Positions 15,901-24,477 are shown, numbered from the stretch's first letter. The stretch is 50,644 nt of DNA from an uncultured Bacteroidales bacterium (GCA_902782245.1 CACZMI010000024.1:1-50644), one strand, 5' to 3'. Translations and numbers: made by a program. Notes: generated by a model not told the origin, from the letters alone.

Positions 15901-17238
15901 ATGAAGACTAAATCTTTTGTCGTTTGGGCCGTAGCCGCAGTTACTCTGCTTATGGCCGGTTGTAAGGATAAGAACCTTAAGGTGTGCATATTCCCCGGAG
16001 ATTATCCTGATCCTACCATCCTCCGTGACGGTAATGATTACTACATGACCCATTCCAACTTCACCTACTATCCCGGTCTGCTTATCTGGCATTCAACAGA
16101 CCTGCTTCACTGGGAGCCTATAGCACGTGCGGTGCAGGGTCATGATTACTCAATCTATGCTCCGGACCTGTGCAAGGTAAACGGCAAATACTACATCTAT
16201 TATCCCACCAGCAGCGGTGAGAACTTTGTTGTTACGGCCGATAAGATGGAAGGCCCCTGGAGCGAGCCAGTCAAACTGCGCGTGAGCGGCATCGACCCCG
16301 GTCATGCCATTGATGACCAGGGCAACCGATACCTCTATACCAACGACGGTCACGTGGCTCCGCTTTCTGCCGATGGTTTGAGCATAACAGGCCGTAACCA
16401 GAAGGTATATGATCCCTGGCAGTATCCCGAGGAGTGGGAGACCGAGGGTATGTGGCTTGAGTCTCCCAAGATTGTAAAACGCGGAGAATACTACTATCTG
16501 GTAAGTGCTGAGGGTGGTACTGCAGGACCTCCCACCAGCCATATGTGTGTTGTCGCCCGCAGCAAGTCAGTAACAGGTCCATGGGAGAACAGCCCCTACA
16601 ATCCGCTGGTACATACATACACAGCCGATGAACTCTGGTGGTCAAAGGGCCACGGCACTCTGATTGACGATCCCGAAGGCAACTGGTATATAGTATATCA
16701 CGCATACCGTAACGGTTTCCATACACTGGGTCGCAGCACCATCATTGAGAGCGTAAAGTGGACCAAAGACGGTTGGCCTGTACTGGCACAGAAGAACGGA
16801 GCCAAGTGGAAGAACGGCGGCCTGCAGGACTACGACTACCTGCGTCACTATGAGAACCCGCTCATGTGGGCCAAGTGGGAACCCGGTTTTGACGGCGGCA
16901 CTCTGATGACCACAACAGCCGTTGATGAGAAGTATGAGATAACCGCTCACTTCAAGGTTGGTGCTGAGGGTCGCGCAGGACTATACCTCTTCTATAATGA
17001 GGAGGCCAATATCGGCGCAGTTGACAGCATCCCGGATCTTTACGTAAGGATTCTGAACGACCGCAACAAGGCCACAGTCTGGAAGAGCGCCGACGGCGAG
17101 AACTGGCAGGTATACTACCGTGAGGCTGCAGTAGGCACCTACCACCACAACTACTACAAAGGCTTCTTTGCCCTTCGTCCCGCTTACTTCCTGGACGGTG
17201 ATGCCACACTTGTATCTTTTGACTACAAACCACTGTAA
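15901..17238 (+). CDS. Glycoside hydrolase family 43 lipoprotein
   Basis: 445 residues with a lipoprotein signal (LLMAGC, acylated Cys21). A five-bladed GH43 propeller follows, with the expected three carboxylates: Asp37 in DYPDPTILRDG (general base), Asp132 in SGIDPGH (pKa modulator) and Glu187 in GMWLESPKI (acid). The C-terminal 120 residues (EKYEITAHFKV to the end) form a beta-sandwich accessory domain. GH43 enzymes cleave arabinose- or xylose-containing glycans. It sits at the cell envelope, either periplasmic or on the surface. ATG at 15901 was chosen because it places the signal peptide at the N-terminus; an upstream in-frame ATG falls inside the previous gene. Its place beside a lipid operon is unexpected. 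Confidence 0.88.
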   Translation: MKTKSFVVWAVAAVTLLMAGCKDKNLKVCIFPGDYPDPTILRDGNDYYMTHSNFTYYPGLLIWHSTDLLHWEPIARAVQGHDYSIYAPDLCKVNGKYYIYYPTSSGENFVVTADKMEGPWSEPVKLRVSGIDPGHAIDDQGNRYLYTNDGHVAPLSADGLSITGRNQKVYDPWQYPEEWETEGMWLESPKIVKRGEYYYLVSAEGGTAGPPTSHMCVVARSKSVTGPWENSPYNPLVHTYTADELWWSKGHGTLIDDPEGNWYIVYHAYRNGFHTLGRSTIIESVKWTKDGWPVLAQKNGAKWKNGGLQDYDYLRHYENPLMWAKWEPGFDGGTLMTTTAVDEKYEITAHFKVGAEGRAGLYLFYNEEANIGAVDSIPDLYVRILNDRNKATVWKSADGENWQVYYREAAVGTYHHNYYKGFFALRPAYFLDGDATLVSFDYKPL

Positions 17239-17327
17239 TTCTGAATGAATATGCAGTATAACATTATTTAATAGAGCGATTGTTGAAAACTTATTCATTC
17301 TGACGTGCATGTTTAAGGGAAAAGCAG

Positions 17328-17335
17328 TACCTTTG
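17328..17335 (+). promoter_or_regulatory. Bacteroidetes -7 box upstream of carAB
   Basis: TACCTTTG followed by CA matches the TAnnTTTG -7 consensus of Bacteroidetes primary-sigma promoters. No convincing TTTG is found at the usual -33 distance. A transcript would start near 17340-17343, giving carA a leader of about 160 nt. Confidence 0.45.
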
Positions 17336-17400
17336 CAGCATGTTGAGAAAAAGAGGAAATATAAGTTGCTCACCAAAGCATAAGCAGACCGGTGGGGATA

Positions 17401-17487
17401 ATGTTTCCGAGAGAAATATTTTTTAGAAGGAGGAATTGTTTTTTACAGTTTCTCCTTTTTTTTACCATAAGGTTGAGAAGAGTTTAA
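17401..17487 (+). CDS. Candidate carAB leader peptide (28 aa) spanning the attenuator
   Basis: A short frame starting at ATG 17401 (MFPREIFFRRRNC...) and stopping with TAA at 17485-17487. It runs through both arms of the terminator hairpin and ends 17 nt before carA. A G-rich stretch (ggtgggga) sits just ahead of the ATG. It contains many UUU codons and three consecutive Arg codons. In E. coli pyrBI a leader peptide is likewise translated across the attenuator so that a close-following ribosome prevents termination. Whether this frame is translated is unknown; no conservation could be tested. Confidence 0.3.
   Translation: MFPREIFFRRRNCFLQFLLFFTIRLRRV
17427..17463 (+). terminator. Intrinsic terminator (attenuator) in the carA leader
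   Basis: A 13-bp stem (17427-17439 with 17445-17457, including two G-U pairs) closes a 5-nt U loop and runs into eight T residues (17456-17463). It lies about 85 nt downstream of the proposed start of transcription and 41 nt before carA, with no further -7 box between it and the gene. It therefore looks like a transcription attenuator for carAB rather than the end of the GH43 gene, although the latter is not excluded. Confidence 0.6.
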
Positions 17488-17504
17488 CAACAATAATAGA
17501 GAGA

Positions 17505-18566
17505 ATGACAGTATCATTGATTTTGGCCGACGGTACCTGCTTCAAGGGTGAATCATTCGGCTATGAACATCCCGTAAGCGGTGAGTTGGTATTCAACACC
17601 GCGATGGCAGGTTATCCTGAGATTCTGACTGAGCCTGCATCACGCGGTCAGCTCATTGTAATGACCTATCCGGTCATTGGTAATTATGGTATACAGCCCA
17701 TGACTCCCGATGAGTTCGGACTGCCCACCAATGCAGAGAGTGCAAGCGCACAGGCACGCGCCCTGATTGTAAGTGAGGTCAGTGATTTTTACAGTCACTG
17801 GAATGCCAAGGATTCACTTGGAGATTGGATGAAGCGCAATAAGATTGTAGGCGTAATGGGTGTTGATACCCGTGAACTTACCAAGCACATCCGTAACCAC
17901 GGCAGCATGACCGCCAAGATCCTGTTTGACGGCCAGAAGAAACCTGAGGAGTACGCATATACAAATATGCTTCCGGAGGTATCGGTCGAGAAGCCTGTTA
18001 TCTATAACGAGGGTGCCTCCAAGAAGGTGGTTCTGGTAGACTGCGGTGTAAAGACCGGAGTTGTACGTTGCCTTATCAATGAGGATCTGGAGGTTGTACG
18101 CGTTCCTTGGAACTATGACTACAGCAAGATCCAAATGGACGGTCTGGTAATCTCAGACGGTCCCGGTAACCCCAGTTACTGCAGTGAGGTTGTAACACGC
18201 CTCCAGAAGTTCATGGCCAAGAACGATACTCCCATTCTGGGTATCGGCATGGGATGTCTGCTGCTGGGTCTCGCCGGCGGTATGGATACATACAAGCTCA
18301 AGTTCGGTCACCACACCCAGAACCAGCCAGTACAGCTGGTGGGCACCGACCGTTGCTATATCACCACACAGAACCACAACTACGCCATCCGTGAGGATTC
18401 AGTGGTAGGTCAGTGGAAGGTATACCTCAAGAACCTGAATGATGATTCTGTTGAGGGCATCTACAACACACGCAAGCCTTGGGTAGGCGTGATGTTCCAC
18501 TCAGAGAGTGATCAGGTAAACACTGATGCTATGTTTATTTACGATGATTTTGTTTCAAAACTCTAA
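17505..18566 (+). CDS. carA: Carbamoyl-phosphate synthase small subunit, glutaminase site degenerate
   Basis: 353 residues with the CarA N-terminal domain (FNTAMAGYPEILTEPASRG, MGVDTRELTKHIRNHG) and a class I glutamine amidotransferase domain. The nucleophile elbow, normally GICxG, reads LGIGMGCLLLG: Gly248 replaces the catalytic Cys, and the only nearby Cys is three residues later (Cys251). His332 and Glu334 are kept, but the HPE motif is HSE. Human CPS1 also lost this Cys and uses ammonia, so this protein may be a structural subunit of an ammonia-dependent synthase. ATG at 17505 was preferred because MTVSLILADG is the family start. carB follows by 12 bp. Confidence 0.9.
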   Translation: MTVSLILADGTCFKGESFGYEHPVSGELVFNTAMAGYPEILTEPASRGQLIVMTYPVIGNYGIQPMTPDEFGLPTNAESASAQARALIVSEVSDFYSHWNAKDSLGDWMKRNKIVGVMGVDTRELTKHIRNHGSMTAKILFDGQKKPEEYAYTNMLPEVSVEKPVIYNEGASKKVVLVDCGVKTGVVRCLINEDLEVVRVPWNYDYSKIQMDGLVISDGPGNPSYCSEVVTRLQKFMAKNDTPILGIGMGCLLLGLAGGMDTYKLKFGHHTQNQPVQLVGTDRCYITTQNHNYAIREDSVVGQWKVYLKNLNDDSVEGIYNTRKPWVGVMFHSESDQVNTDAMFIYDDFVSKL

Positions 18567-18578
18567 CACCCTGATATT

Positions 18579-21500
18579 ATGGCATTGAAGAAATATAAGA
18601 AAGTGCTGCTCCTGGGATCAGGCGCACTCAAGATAGGTGAGGCCGGCGAATTCGATTACTCAGGTTCACAGGCTCTCAAGGCTCTTAAGGAGGAGAACAT
18701 TGAGACCATTCTTATCAACCCTAACATCGCTACGGTACAGACCAGCGAGGGTGTTGCTGACAGAGTTTATTTCTATCCTGTAACTCCGTTCTTTGTAGAG
18801 AAGGTTATTGCAAAGGAACGTCCCGATGCAATCCTGCTTGCATTCGGCGGTCAGACCGCACTGAACTGCGGTGTGGCTCTGGAGCAGAATGGCGTTCTGG
18901 CCAAGTATAAGGTTAAGGTGCTGGGTACTCAGGTTAAGGCTATCATGGACACTGAGGACCGTGACCTGTTTGTAAAGCGTCTGGATGAGATAGGCGTACA
19001 GACCATAAAGAGCCATGCCGTAGAGACTATGGACGATGCACGCGCAGCTGCACGTGAACTGGGATATCCGGTTATCATCCGCTCGGCTTACGCTCTGGGC
19101 GGTTTGGGTTCAGGTTTCTGCGACAATGAGGAGGAACTCAACAAACTGGCCGAGAAGTCATTCTCATTCTCACCCCAGATCCTGGTTGAGAAGAGTCTCA
19201 AGGGCTGGAAGGAGATAGAGTTTGAGTGCGTGAACGATAAGAGCGGCAACTCAATCATAGTCTGCTCAATGGAGAACTTTGACCCGCTGGGCATACATAC
19301 CGGAGAGAGTATCGTGGTTGCTCCTACACAGACACTTACTCATCACGAGGTGCAGAAACTGGAGGAACTGACCATCCGTATAGCCCGCCACGTGGGTATA
19401 GTAGGTGAGTGCAACATCCAGTTCGCTTTCGATCCCCAGAGCGAGGATTACCGCGTTATCGAGGTTAACGCCCGTCTGAGCCGCTCATCGGCCCTGGCAT
19501 CAAAGGCTACCGGTTATCCTCTGGCATTCGTGGCCTGCAAGCTGGGTCTGGGCTACAACCTTTATGAACTCAAGAACTCCATCACCAAGGATACTACCGA
19601 TTTCTTTGAGCCGTCTGTTGACTATGTTGTCTGCAAGATTCCTCGCTGGGATCTGAGCAAGTTCCACGGCGTGGACCGCGAGATTGGTTCTTCAATGAAG
19701 TCTGTAGGTGAGGTTATGTCTATAGGCCGTAGCTTTGAGGAGGTTATCCAGAAGGGTATCCGTATGATAGGCCAGGGCATGCACGGATTCGTGGAGAACA
19801 AGAGCATCAAGTTTGCCGATCTGGACAAGGCACTCAAGGAGCCTACCGATAAGCGTCTGTTCGCTATCAGCCAGGCATTCAGCGAGGGCTACAGCATTGA
19901 CCGCATATATGAACTTACCAAGATTGACAAGTGGTTCCTGAACCGTCTGAAGGGTATTGTTGACCTGTCAAAGCAGCTCCACAAGGTTAAGGGCGTTGAG
20001 GCTCTGAGTGAGGATCTGCTGCGCAAGGCCAAGAAGATGGGATTCAGCGATTTCCAGATTGCACGCGCCATAGGTGAGGAGAAAAAACTGGGCTCACAGG
20101 CCAGCCTGCTGGCAGTACGTAACAAGCGTAAGAGCCTGGGTATTGTTCCTTACGTTAAGCAGATAGATACCCTGGGCGGTGAGTATCAGGCCAAGGAGAA
20201 CTACCTGTATATGACATACAACGGCTGCGCTCACGATATACCTTTCTTTGATGACAAGAAGTCAATCATCGTAATAGGCTCAGGTGCATACCGCATTGGT
20301 TCATCGGTTGAGTTTGACTGGTGCGGCGTCCAGGCTCTGAACACCGTCCGCAAGGAGGGTTACCGCAATATCGTTATCAACTGCAACCCTGAGACAGTAA
20401 GTACGGACTACGATGTTACAGACCGTCTGTTCTTTGACGAGCTTACATTTGAGCGCGTCATGGATATCATAGAGCTGGAGAATCCCTATGGTGTGATTGT
20501 ATCAACCGGCGGACAGATTCCCAACAACCTGGCTATGAAGCTTGACGCCATGAACGTACCTATCCTGGGTACAAGCGCCAAGGATATCGATAACGCCGAG
20601 GACCGCGAGAAATTCTCGGCCATGCTTGACCGCATTGGAGTGGACCAGCCCGAGTGGAGCGAGCTTACCTCAATGAAGGAGATAGGCAAGTTCATAGACA
20701 AGGTTGGATTCCCCGTACTGGTTCGTCCGTCATACGTACTATCAGGTGCTGCCATGAACGTTTGCAGCAACCAGGAGGAGCTGGAGAGATTCCTGCAGCT
20801 GGCTGCCGAGGTATCAAAGGAGCATCCGGTTGTAGTAAGCCGCTTTATTGAGAACGCCAAGGAGGTTGAGATGGATGCCGTTGCCAAGGACGGTGAGATT
20901 ATTGCATACGCCATCAGCGAGCACATTGAGTTTGCAGGCGTACACTCAGGTGACGCTACCATCCAGTTCCCGCCCCAGAAACTCTACGTTGAGACAGTCA
21001 AGCGTATCAAGCGCATCAGCCGTCAGATTGCCAAGGAACTGCATATAAGCGGACCGTTCAACATCCAGTATCTGGCCCGTGAGAACGATATCAAGGTAAT
21101 TGAGTGTAACCTGCGCGCTTCACGTTCATTCCCGTTCGTAAGCAAGGTTCTCAAGATCAACCTTATCGAGATAGCAACCAAGATCATGCTGGGCATACCT
21201 GTAGAGGCACCCGAGAAGAGCCTGTTCGATATCGACTACGTAGGTATCAAGGCCTCACAGTTCTCATTCAACCGTCTGCAGAAGGCCGATCCCGTGCTGG
21301 GCGTTGATATGGCATCGACCGGTGAGGTAGGCTGCCTGGGTGATGACCAGCGCTATGCTATCCTGGAGTCAATGCTCTCAGTAGGTTACCGCATCCCCAA
21401 GAAGAACATACTGCTCTCAACCGGTACAGCCAAGCAGAAGGCAGCCATGCTGGATGCAGCCAAGATGTTGGTATCAAACGGTTACAACCTGTTTGCCACC

Positions 21501-21806
21501 GGCGGTACATCAAAGTACCTTGAGGAGAACGGTATAAAGAATACCCGCGTATACTGGCCCAGCGAGGAGGGGCAGCAGCCGCAGGCTCTTGACATGCTGC
21601 ACAAGAAGGAGATAGATATGGTTGTCAACATACCTAAGGACCTTACTCAGCATGAGCTTACCAACGGTTACAAGATACGTCGTGCCGCCATTGATTTGAA
21701 CATTCCGCTGATTACCAACGCACGTTTGGCCAGCTCGTTCATCAATGCCTTCTGCACCGTTAATATCGACGACATACCAATCAAGAGTTGGGACAGCTTC
21801 AAATGA
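18579..21806 (+). CDS. carB: Carbamoyl-phosphate synthase large subunit
   Basis: 1075 residues with the full duplicated layout: two ATP-grasp halves (starting VLLLGSGALKIGEAGEFDYSGSQ and SIIVIGSGAYRIGSSVEFDW), an oligomerisation domain, and a C-terminal MGS-like allosteric domain (LFATGGTSKYLEENG, VYWPSEEGQQPQ). It makes carbamoyl phosphate for pyrimidines and arginine from bicarbonate, ATP and ammonia. The N-terminal half reads INPNIATVQTSEG where E. coli has NSNPATIMTD; this form, and WPSEEGQ in the allosteric domain, resemble eukaryotic CPS I/CAD. Its last codon and stop lie inside the left arm of a 40-bp inverted repeat. Confidence 0.96.
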   Translation: MALKKYKKVLLLGSGALKIGEAGEFDYSGSQALKALKEENIETILINPNIATVQTSEGVADRVYFYPVTPFFVEKVIAKERPDAILLAFGGQTALNCGVALEQNGVLAKYKVKVLGTQVKAIMDTEDRDLFVKRLDEIGVQTIKSHAVETMDDARAAARELGYPVIIRSAYALGGLGSGFCDNEEELNKLAEKSFSFSPQILVEKSLKGWKEIEFECVNDKSGNSIIVCSMENFDPLGIHTGESIVVAPTQTLTHHEVQKLEELTIRIARHVGIVGECNIQFAFDPQSEDYRVIEVNARLSRSSALASKATGYPLAFVACKLGLGYNLYELKNSITKDTTDFFEPSVDYVVCKIPRWDLSKFHGVDREIGSSMKSVGEVMSIGRSFEEVIQKGIRMIGQGMHGFVENKSIKFADLDKALKEPTDKRLFAISQAFSEGYSIDRIYELTKIDKWFLNRLKGIVDLSKQLHKVKGVEALSEDLLRKAKKMGFSDFQIARAIGEEKKLGSQASLLAVRNKRKSLGIVPYVKQIDTLGGEYQAKENYLYMTYNGCAHDIPFFDDKKSIIVIGSGAYRIGSSVEFDWCGVQALNTVRKEGYRNIVINCNPETVSTDYDVTDRLFFDELTFERVMDIIELENPYGVIVSTGGQIPNNLAMKLDAMNVPILGTSAKDIDNAEDREKFSAMLDRIGVDQPEWSELTSMKEIGKFIDKVGFPVLVRPSYVLSGAAMNVCSNQEELERFLQLAAEVSKEHPVVVSRFIENAKEVEMDAVAKDGEIIAYAISEHIEFAGVHSGDATIQFPPQKLYVETVKRIKRISRQIAKELHISGPFNIQYLARENDIKVIECNLRASRSFPFVSKVLKINLIEIATKIMLGIPVEAPEKSLFDIDYVGIKASQFSFNRLQKADPVLGVDMASTGEVGCLGDDQRYAILESMLSVGYRIPKKNILLSTGTAKQKAAMLDAAKMLVSNGYNLFATGGTSKYLEENGIKNTRVYWPSEEGQQPQALDMLHKKEIDMVVNIPKDLTQHELTNGYKIRRAAIDLNIPLITNARLASSFINAFCTVNIDDIPIKSWDSFK

Positions 21807-21947
21807 TACAATTGGGGACAGACCCCTTTTGTACTATTTTGTAAAAATAGCCTCTAGATTATGCTCTGGAGGCTATTTGCATTTTCTTTCAAATTTGACT
21901 TAGGCTGAAAATAGTACAAAAGGGGTCTGTCCCCAATTGTATCATTT
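21801..21947. repeat. Perfect 40-bp inverted repeat (REP-like doublet) between convergent genes
   Basis: The arms at 21801-21840 and 21908-21947 are exact reverse complements over 40 bases, separated by 67 bp. Each arm contains GGGGACAGACCCC, itself a small palindrome with a 4-bp stem. Repeats with this kind of core are common in bacterial genomes and are often linked with REP-associated (RAYT) transposases; no transposase is present here. The final AAA and TGA codons of both carB and the facing GH13 gene are formed by the outermost six bases of the arms. Confidence 0.85.
21845..21878. terminator. Bidirectional terminator hairpin inside the repeat spacer
   Basis: A 10-bp stem (21845-21854 with 21869-21878) encloses a 14-nt loop. 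On the minus strand the stem is followed by TTTTT, a good terminator for the GH13 gene; on the plus strand the following tract (gcatttt) is weaker. Confidence 0.55.
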
Positions 21948-23615
21948 CTTCCACTTCAGGATTATTCCAGATTGGGCGGGGATGGTGATTCGGATGGGGG
22001 AGTCGGGATGGATGTTGGTCTTGAAGGTTTGGCCGGACAGGAGTTCCTTGACCGTGACGCAGTCCTTTTCGTTGAGTTCCATGTAGTCAAAGGCGTGTTG
22101 CGGGATGTTTACTGTAGTGTTGAGCGGCTGGTCACTGAAGTTTGTCACTACCAATACAGACTCTTTTCCGTCAGAACGCATGAATGCATACTGCTTATGA
22201 GGATTGAAAGAATCTGAAAGCGGATTGACGTACATCAGGTCAAAGAACTTGCCGTCACGTACTGCGTGCTCCTGATTGCAGATGCGCAGAAGAGTGGAGT
22301 AGAAGGCTCTTAATTCACGCTCATCGGGAGTTAAGCGGGCATCGTCCCAACGGCCGTCGTTGTAGAGACGGGTAAGGGTATCCGGTGCCCAATAGTCAAA
22401 GATGGTGGTGCGTCCGTCAAGTCCGCTGAATCCTTCCCGGTCCATGCCGGGTTCGCCGATCTCCTGACCGGCGTAAACCATTACCGGGCAGGTGTCCATC
22501 AAGGCCGATACAATCATGGCAGGTCGTCCCTTTTGGGCCGTTTCACCGAAGAATCGGGATGCTATGCGCTGCTCGTCATGATTCTCCATGAAGTGCAGCA
22601 TATGCGGCCCGTTATAGCCGTTCTGCTGCCAGCAGCGGGTAATGGCCGTGGCCGATTCGCGGCCTTCGGTTATGGCACGCAATGTATCGTACAGTCCCAC
22701 CTTATCATAGATATAGTCAAAGTGACCGCGGTTTATGTAGTCCCAGTATGATCCGGGATTGTATATCTCGGCTATGAACTGTATCTTTCTGTATTTTTTC
22801 TTGACCCTTGAAACAGCCCAGTCCCAGAACTCCACGGGAACCATCTCGGCCATATCACAGCGGAATGCGTCAATACCTTTGGATGCCCAGTACATGAGTA
22901 TCTCCAGCATCTTGTTCCAGGTATCCGGAACGGGGTCAAAACAGCGCTGCCCGCCGGCAATGTAGTCAACTCCGTAATTGAGTTTTACGGTCTCATACCA
23001 GTCTGAATATGTGGGACTTGCGCTGAACTTGTCATTGCCTGTGGCACGGGCGGGGAACTCCCTGTAACCGTTCCAGTCAGGCTCGCCTGCAAGTTGCTGT
23101 CCGGGCAGGTAGTAGAAGTTGTTCTGCGGGCTGAATGCGAGTTCTGCATTATCGGTTTCACCCAGGTCTTTTATGCCTTTGGGTTTGGCAATGGAACGGT
23201 ATTCACGCGCTACGTGATTGGGTACGAAATCCATTATGAATTTCATCCCTGCTGCGTGAACGCGGTTCACCAACGCCTGGAACTCGGCCATGCGGTCGGG
23301 AACGCAGACAGCAAGGTCGGGGTCTATGTCGTAATAGTCACGGATGGCGTAGGGCGAACCCGCACGGCCCTTTACGGTTCCCGGATTTGACGGTGGAATG
23401 CCGTATTGGCTGTAATCGGTGCACGACGCGTGAGCTATCAGACCGGTAAACCATATATGAGTAACTCCCATCGCCTTGATGTTGTCAAGTACGGTGGGAG
23501 TAAAGTCGTTCAGTTTGCCTGAACCGTTTGTTTGGATGTCACCGCCAGGCACATTCTGTGAGCCGCTGTTGCAGCAGACGCGGGTGAATATCTGGTAGAT
23601 GACAGCCTTTTCCAT
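21942..23615 (-). CDS. GH13 alpha-amylase family enzyme
   Basis: 557 residues without a signal peptide, so probably cytoplasmic. The four conserved GH13 regions are present: DFVPNH, DAFRCDMAE with nucleophile Asp254, FIAEIYNP with acid Glu283, and ENHDEQR with Asp347. A C-terminal beta domain (LVVTNFSDQPLNTTVNIP) follows the barrel. It acts on alpha-glucans or maltooligosaccharides; exact specificity is not visible. ATG at 23615 was chosen because it lies 5 bp after the fabD stop and MEKAVIYQIF is the normal GH13 start; in-frame codons further upstream lie within fabD. Its stop codon is part of the right arm of the inverted repeat. Confidence 0.88.
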   Translation of the reverse strand: MEKAVIYQIFTRVCCNSGSQNVPGGDIQTNGSGKLNDFTPTVLDNIKAMGVTHIWFTGLIAHASCTDYSQYGIPPSNPGTVKGRAGSPYAIRDYYDIDPDLAVCVPDRMAEFQALVNRVHAAGMKFIMDFVPNHVAREYRSIAKPKGIKDLGETDNAELAFSPQNNFYYLPGQQLAGEPDWNGYREFPARATGNDKFSASPTYSDWYETVKLNYGVDYIAGGQRCFDPVPDTWNKMLEILMYWASKGIDAFRCDMAEMVPVEFWDWAVSRVKKKYRKIQFIAEIYNPGSYWDYINRGHFDYIYDKVGLYDTLRAITEGRESATAITRCWQQNGYNGPHMLHFMENHDEQRIASRFFGETAQKGRPAMIVSALMDTCPVMVYAGQEIGEPGMDREGFSGLDGRTTIFDYWAPDTLTRLYNDGRWDDARLTPDERELRAFYSTLLRICNQEHAVRDGKFFDLMYVNPLSDSFNPHKQYAFMRSDGKESVLVVTNFSDQPLNTTVNIPQHAFDYMELNEKDCVTVKELLSGQTFKTNIHPDSPIRITIPAQSGIILKWKK

Positions 23616-23620
23616 CGGTG

Positions 23621-24378
23621 TTAACCTCTGATTCTCTTGATGAGACCTGTCAGGACGGTACCGGGACCACATTCTGTGAACTCCTCGGCGCCATCGGCAA
23701 TCATATTGAGCACGCTCTGTGTCCAGCGGACCGGAGAGTTAAGCTGGGTTACCAGATTTGCCTTGATTTCATCGGGGTTTACGTGCGGTTTGGCATCCAC
23801 ATTCTGGTAGATGGGGCAAACGGGTGTGTTGAACTGTGTCTCGCTGATGGCCTTGGCAAGTTCATCCTTGGCGGGAGTCATAAGGGGAGAATGGAAAGCG
23901 CCGCCTACTACGAGCGGGAGGGCACGCTTGGCGCCGGCCTCTGTCATAAGCGGACATGCGGCTGCAATTGCCTCCTTGGAACCTGAGATTACCACCTGAC
24001 CGGGGCTGTTGTAGTTGGCGGGAACCACTACCATACCTTTCCCGTTAAGACCTGCGCAGATCTCCTCAATCTTTGCATCGGGAAGGCCGATGATGGCAGC
24101 CATTGTGCCGGGTACCTTCTCGCAGCATTTCTGCATGGCGTTTGCACGCTGTGAAACCAGTTTCAAACCGCTCTCGAATGAGAGTGCTCCGCAGGCTACA
24201 AGTGCCGAGAACTCACCCAGAGAGTGTCCTGCAACCATGTCGGGCTTGAAGTCTGCTCCGTGTGACTTGGCTACTGCAACTGAATGGATGAATACAGCGG
24301 GCTGTGTTATATCTGTGCGGCGCAGATCCTCGTCCGAGCCGCTGAACATGATGTCTGAAATCAAACGTATGCTTTCAT
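23621..24378 (-). pseudogene. fabD: Malonyl-CoA:ACP transacylase with a deleted, out-of-frame N-terminus
   Basis: The body (about 245 residues) is a clear FabD: AGHSLGEFSALV with the nucleophile Ser, and GGAFHSPLM with the catalytic His. The N-terminus is broken. Reading from ATG at 24378 gives MKAYV, the usual FabD beginning, followed at once by TGA; the rest resumes two bases later as ISDIMFSGSDED. About 37 codons, including the FPGQGAQ oxyanion-hole motif, are missing. The body could only be expressed from TTG (24364) or an internal ATG (24349) and would lack the first strand and helix. FabD is normally essential, so this is either a true deletion with a second copy elsewhere or an assembly fault. 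Confidence 0.75.
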
Positions 24379-24412
24379 ATTCAAATAATTAGTATGTTCT
24401 AAGTAAAATAAC

Positions 24413-24420
24413 TAACTTTG
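24413..24420 (+). promoter_or_regulatory. -7 box for the exopolysaccharide operon
   Basis: TAACTTTG followed by C matches the Bacteroidetes -7 consensus, and lies 157 bp before the first gene of the polysaccharide locus in the gap between divergent genes. A clear -33 TTTG is not seen. Confidence 0.45.
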
Positions 24421-24477
24421 CGCGACTTTTCCAAAAATTGAAAAACGCACACAAAGTGCTTGTGAATGCAAAAGTAG

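Noticed and set aside
17241-17300. Inverted 9-mers (GAATGAATA/TATTCATTC) after the GH43 gene
   Set aside because: Forty bases apart with no T tract; too weak to call a terminator or regulatory site.
17340-17426. A second 28-codon leader frame ending exactly at the base of the carA attenuator stem
   Set aside because: Its ATG falls at the predicted transcription start, leaving no room for a ribosome site; the frame at 17401 is the better candidate.
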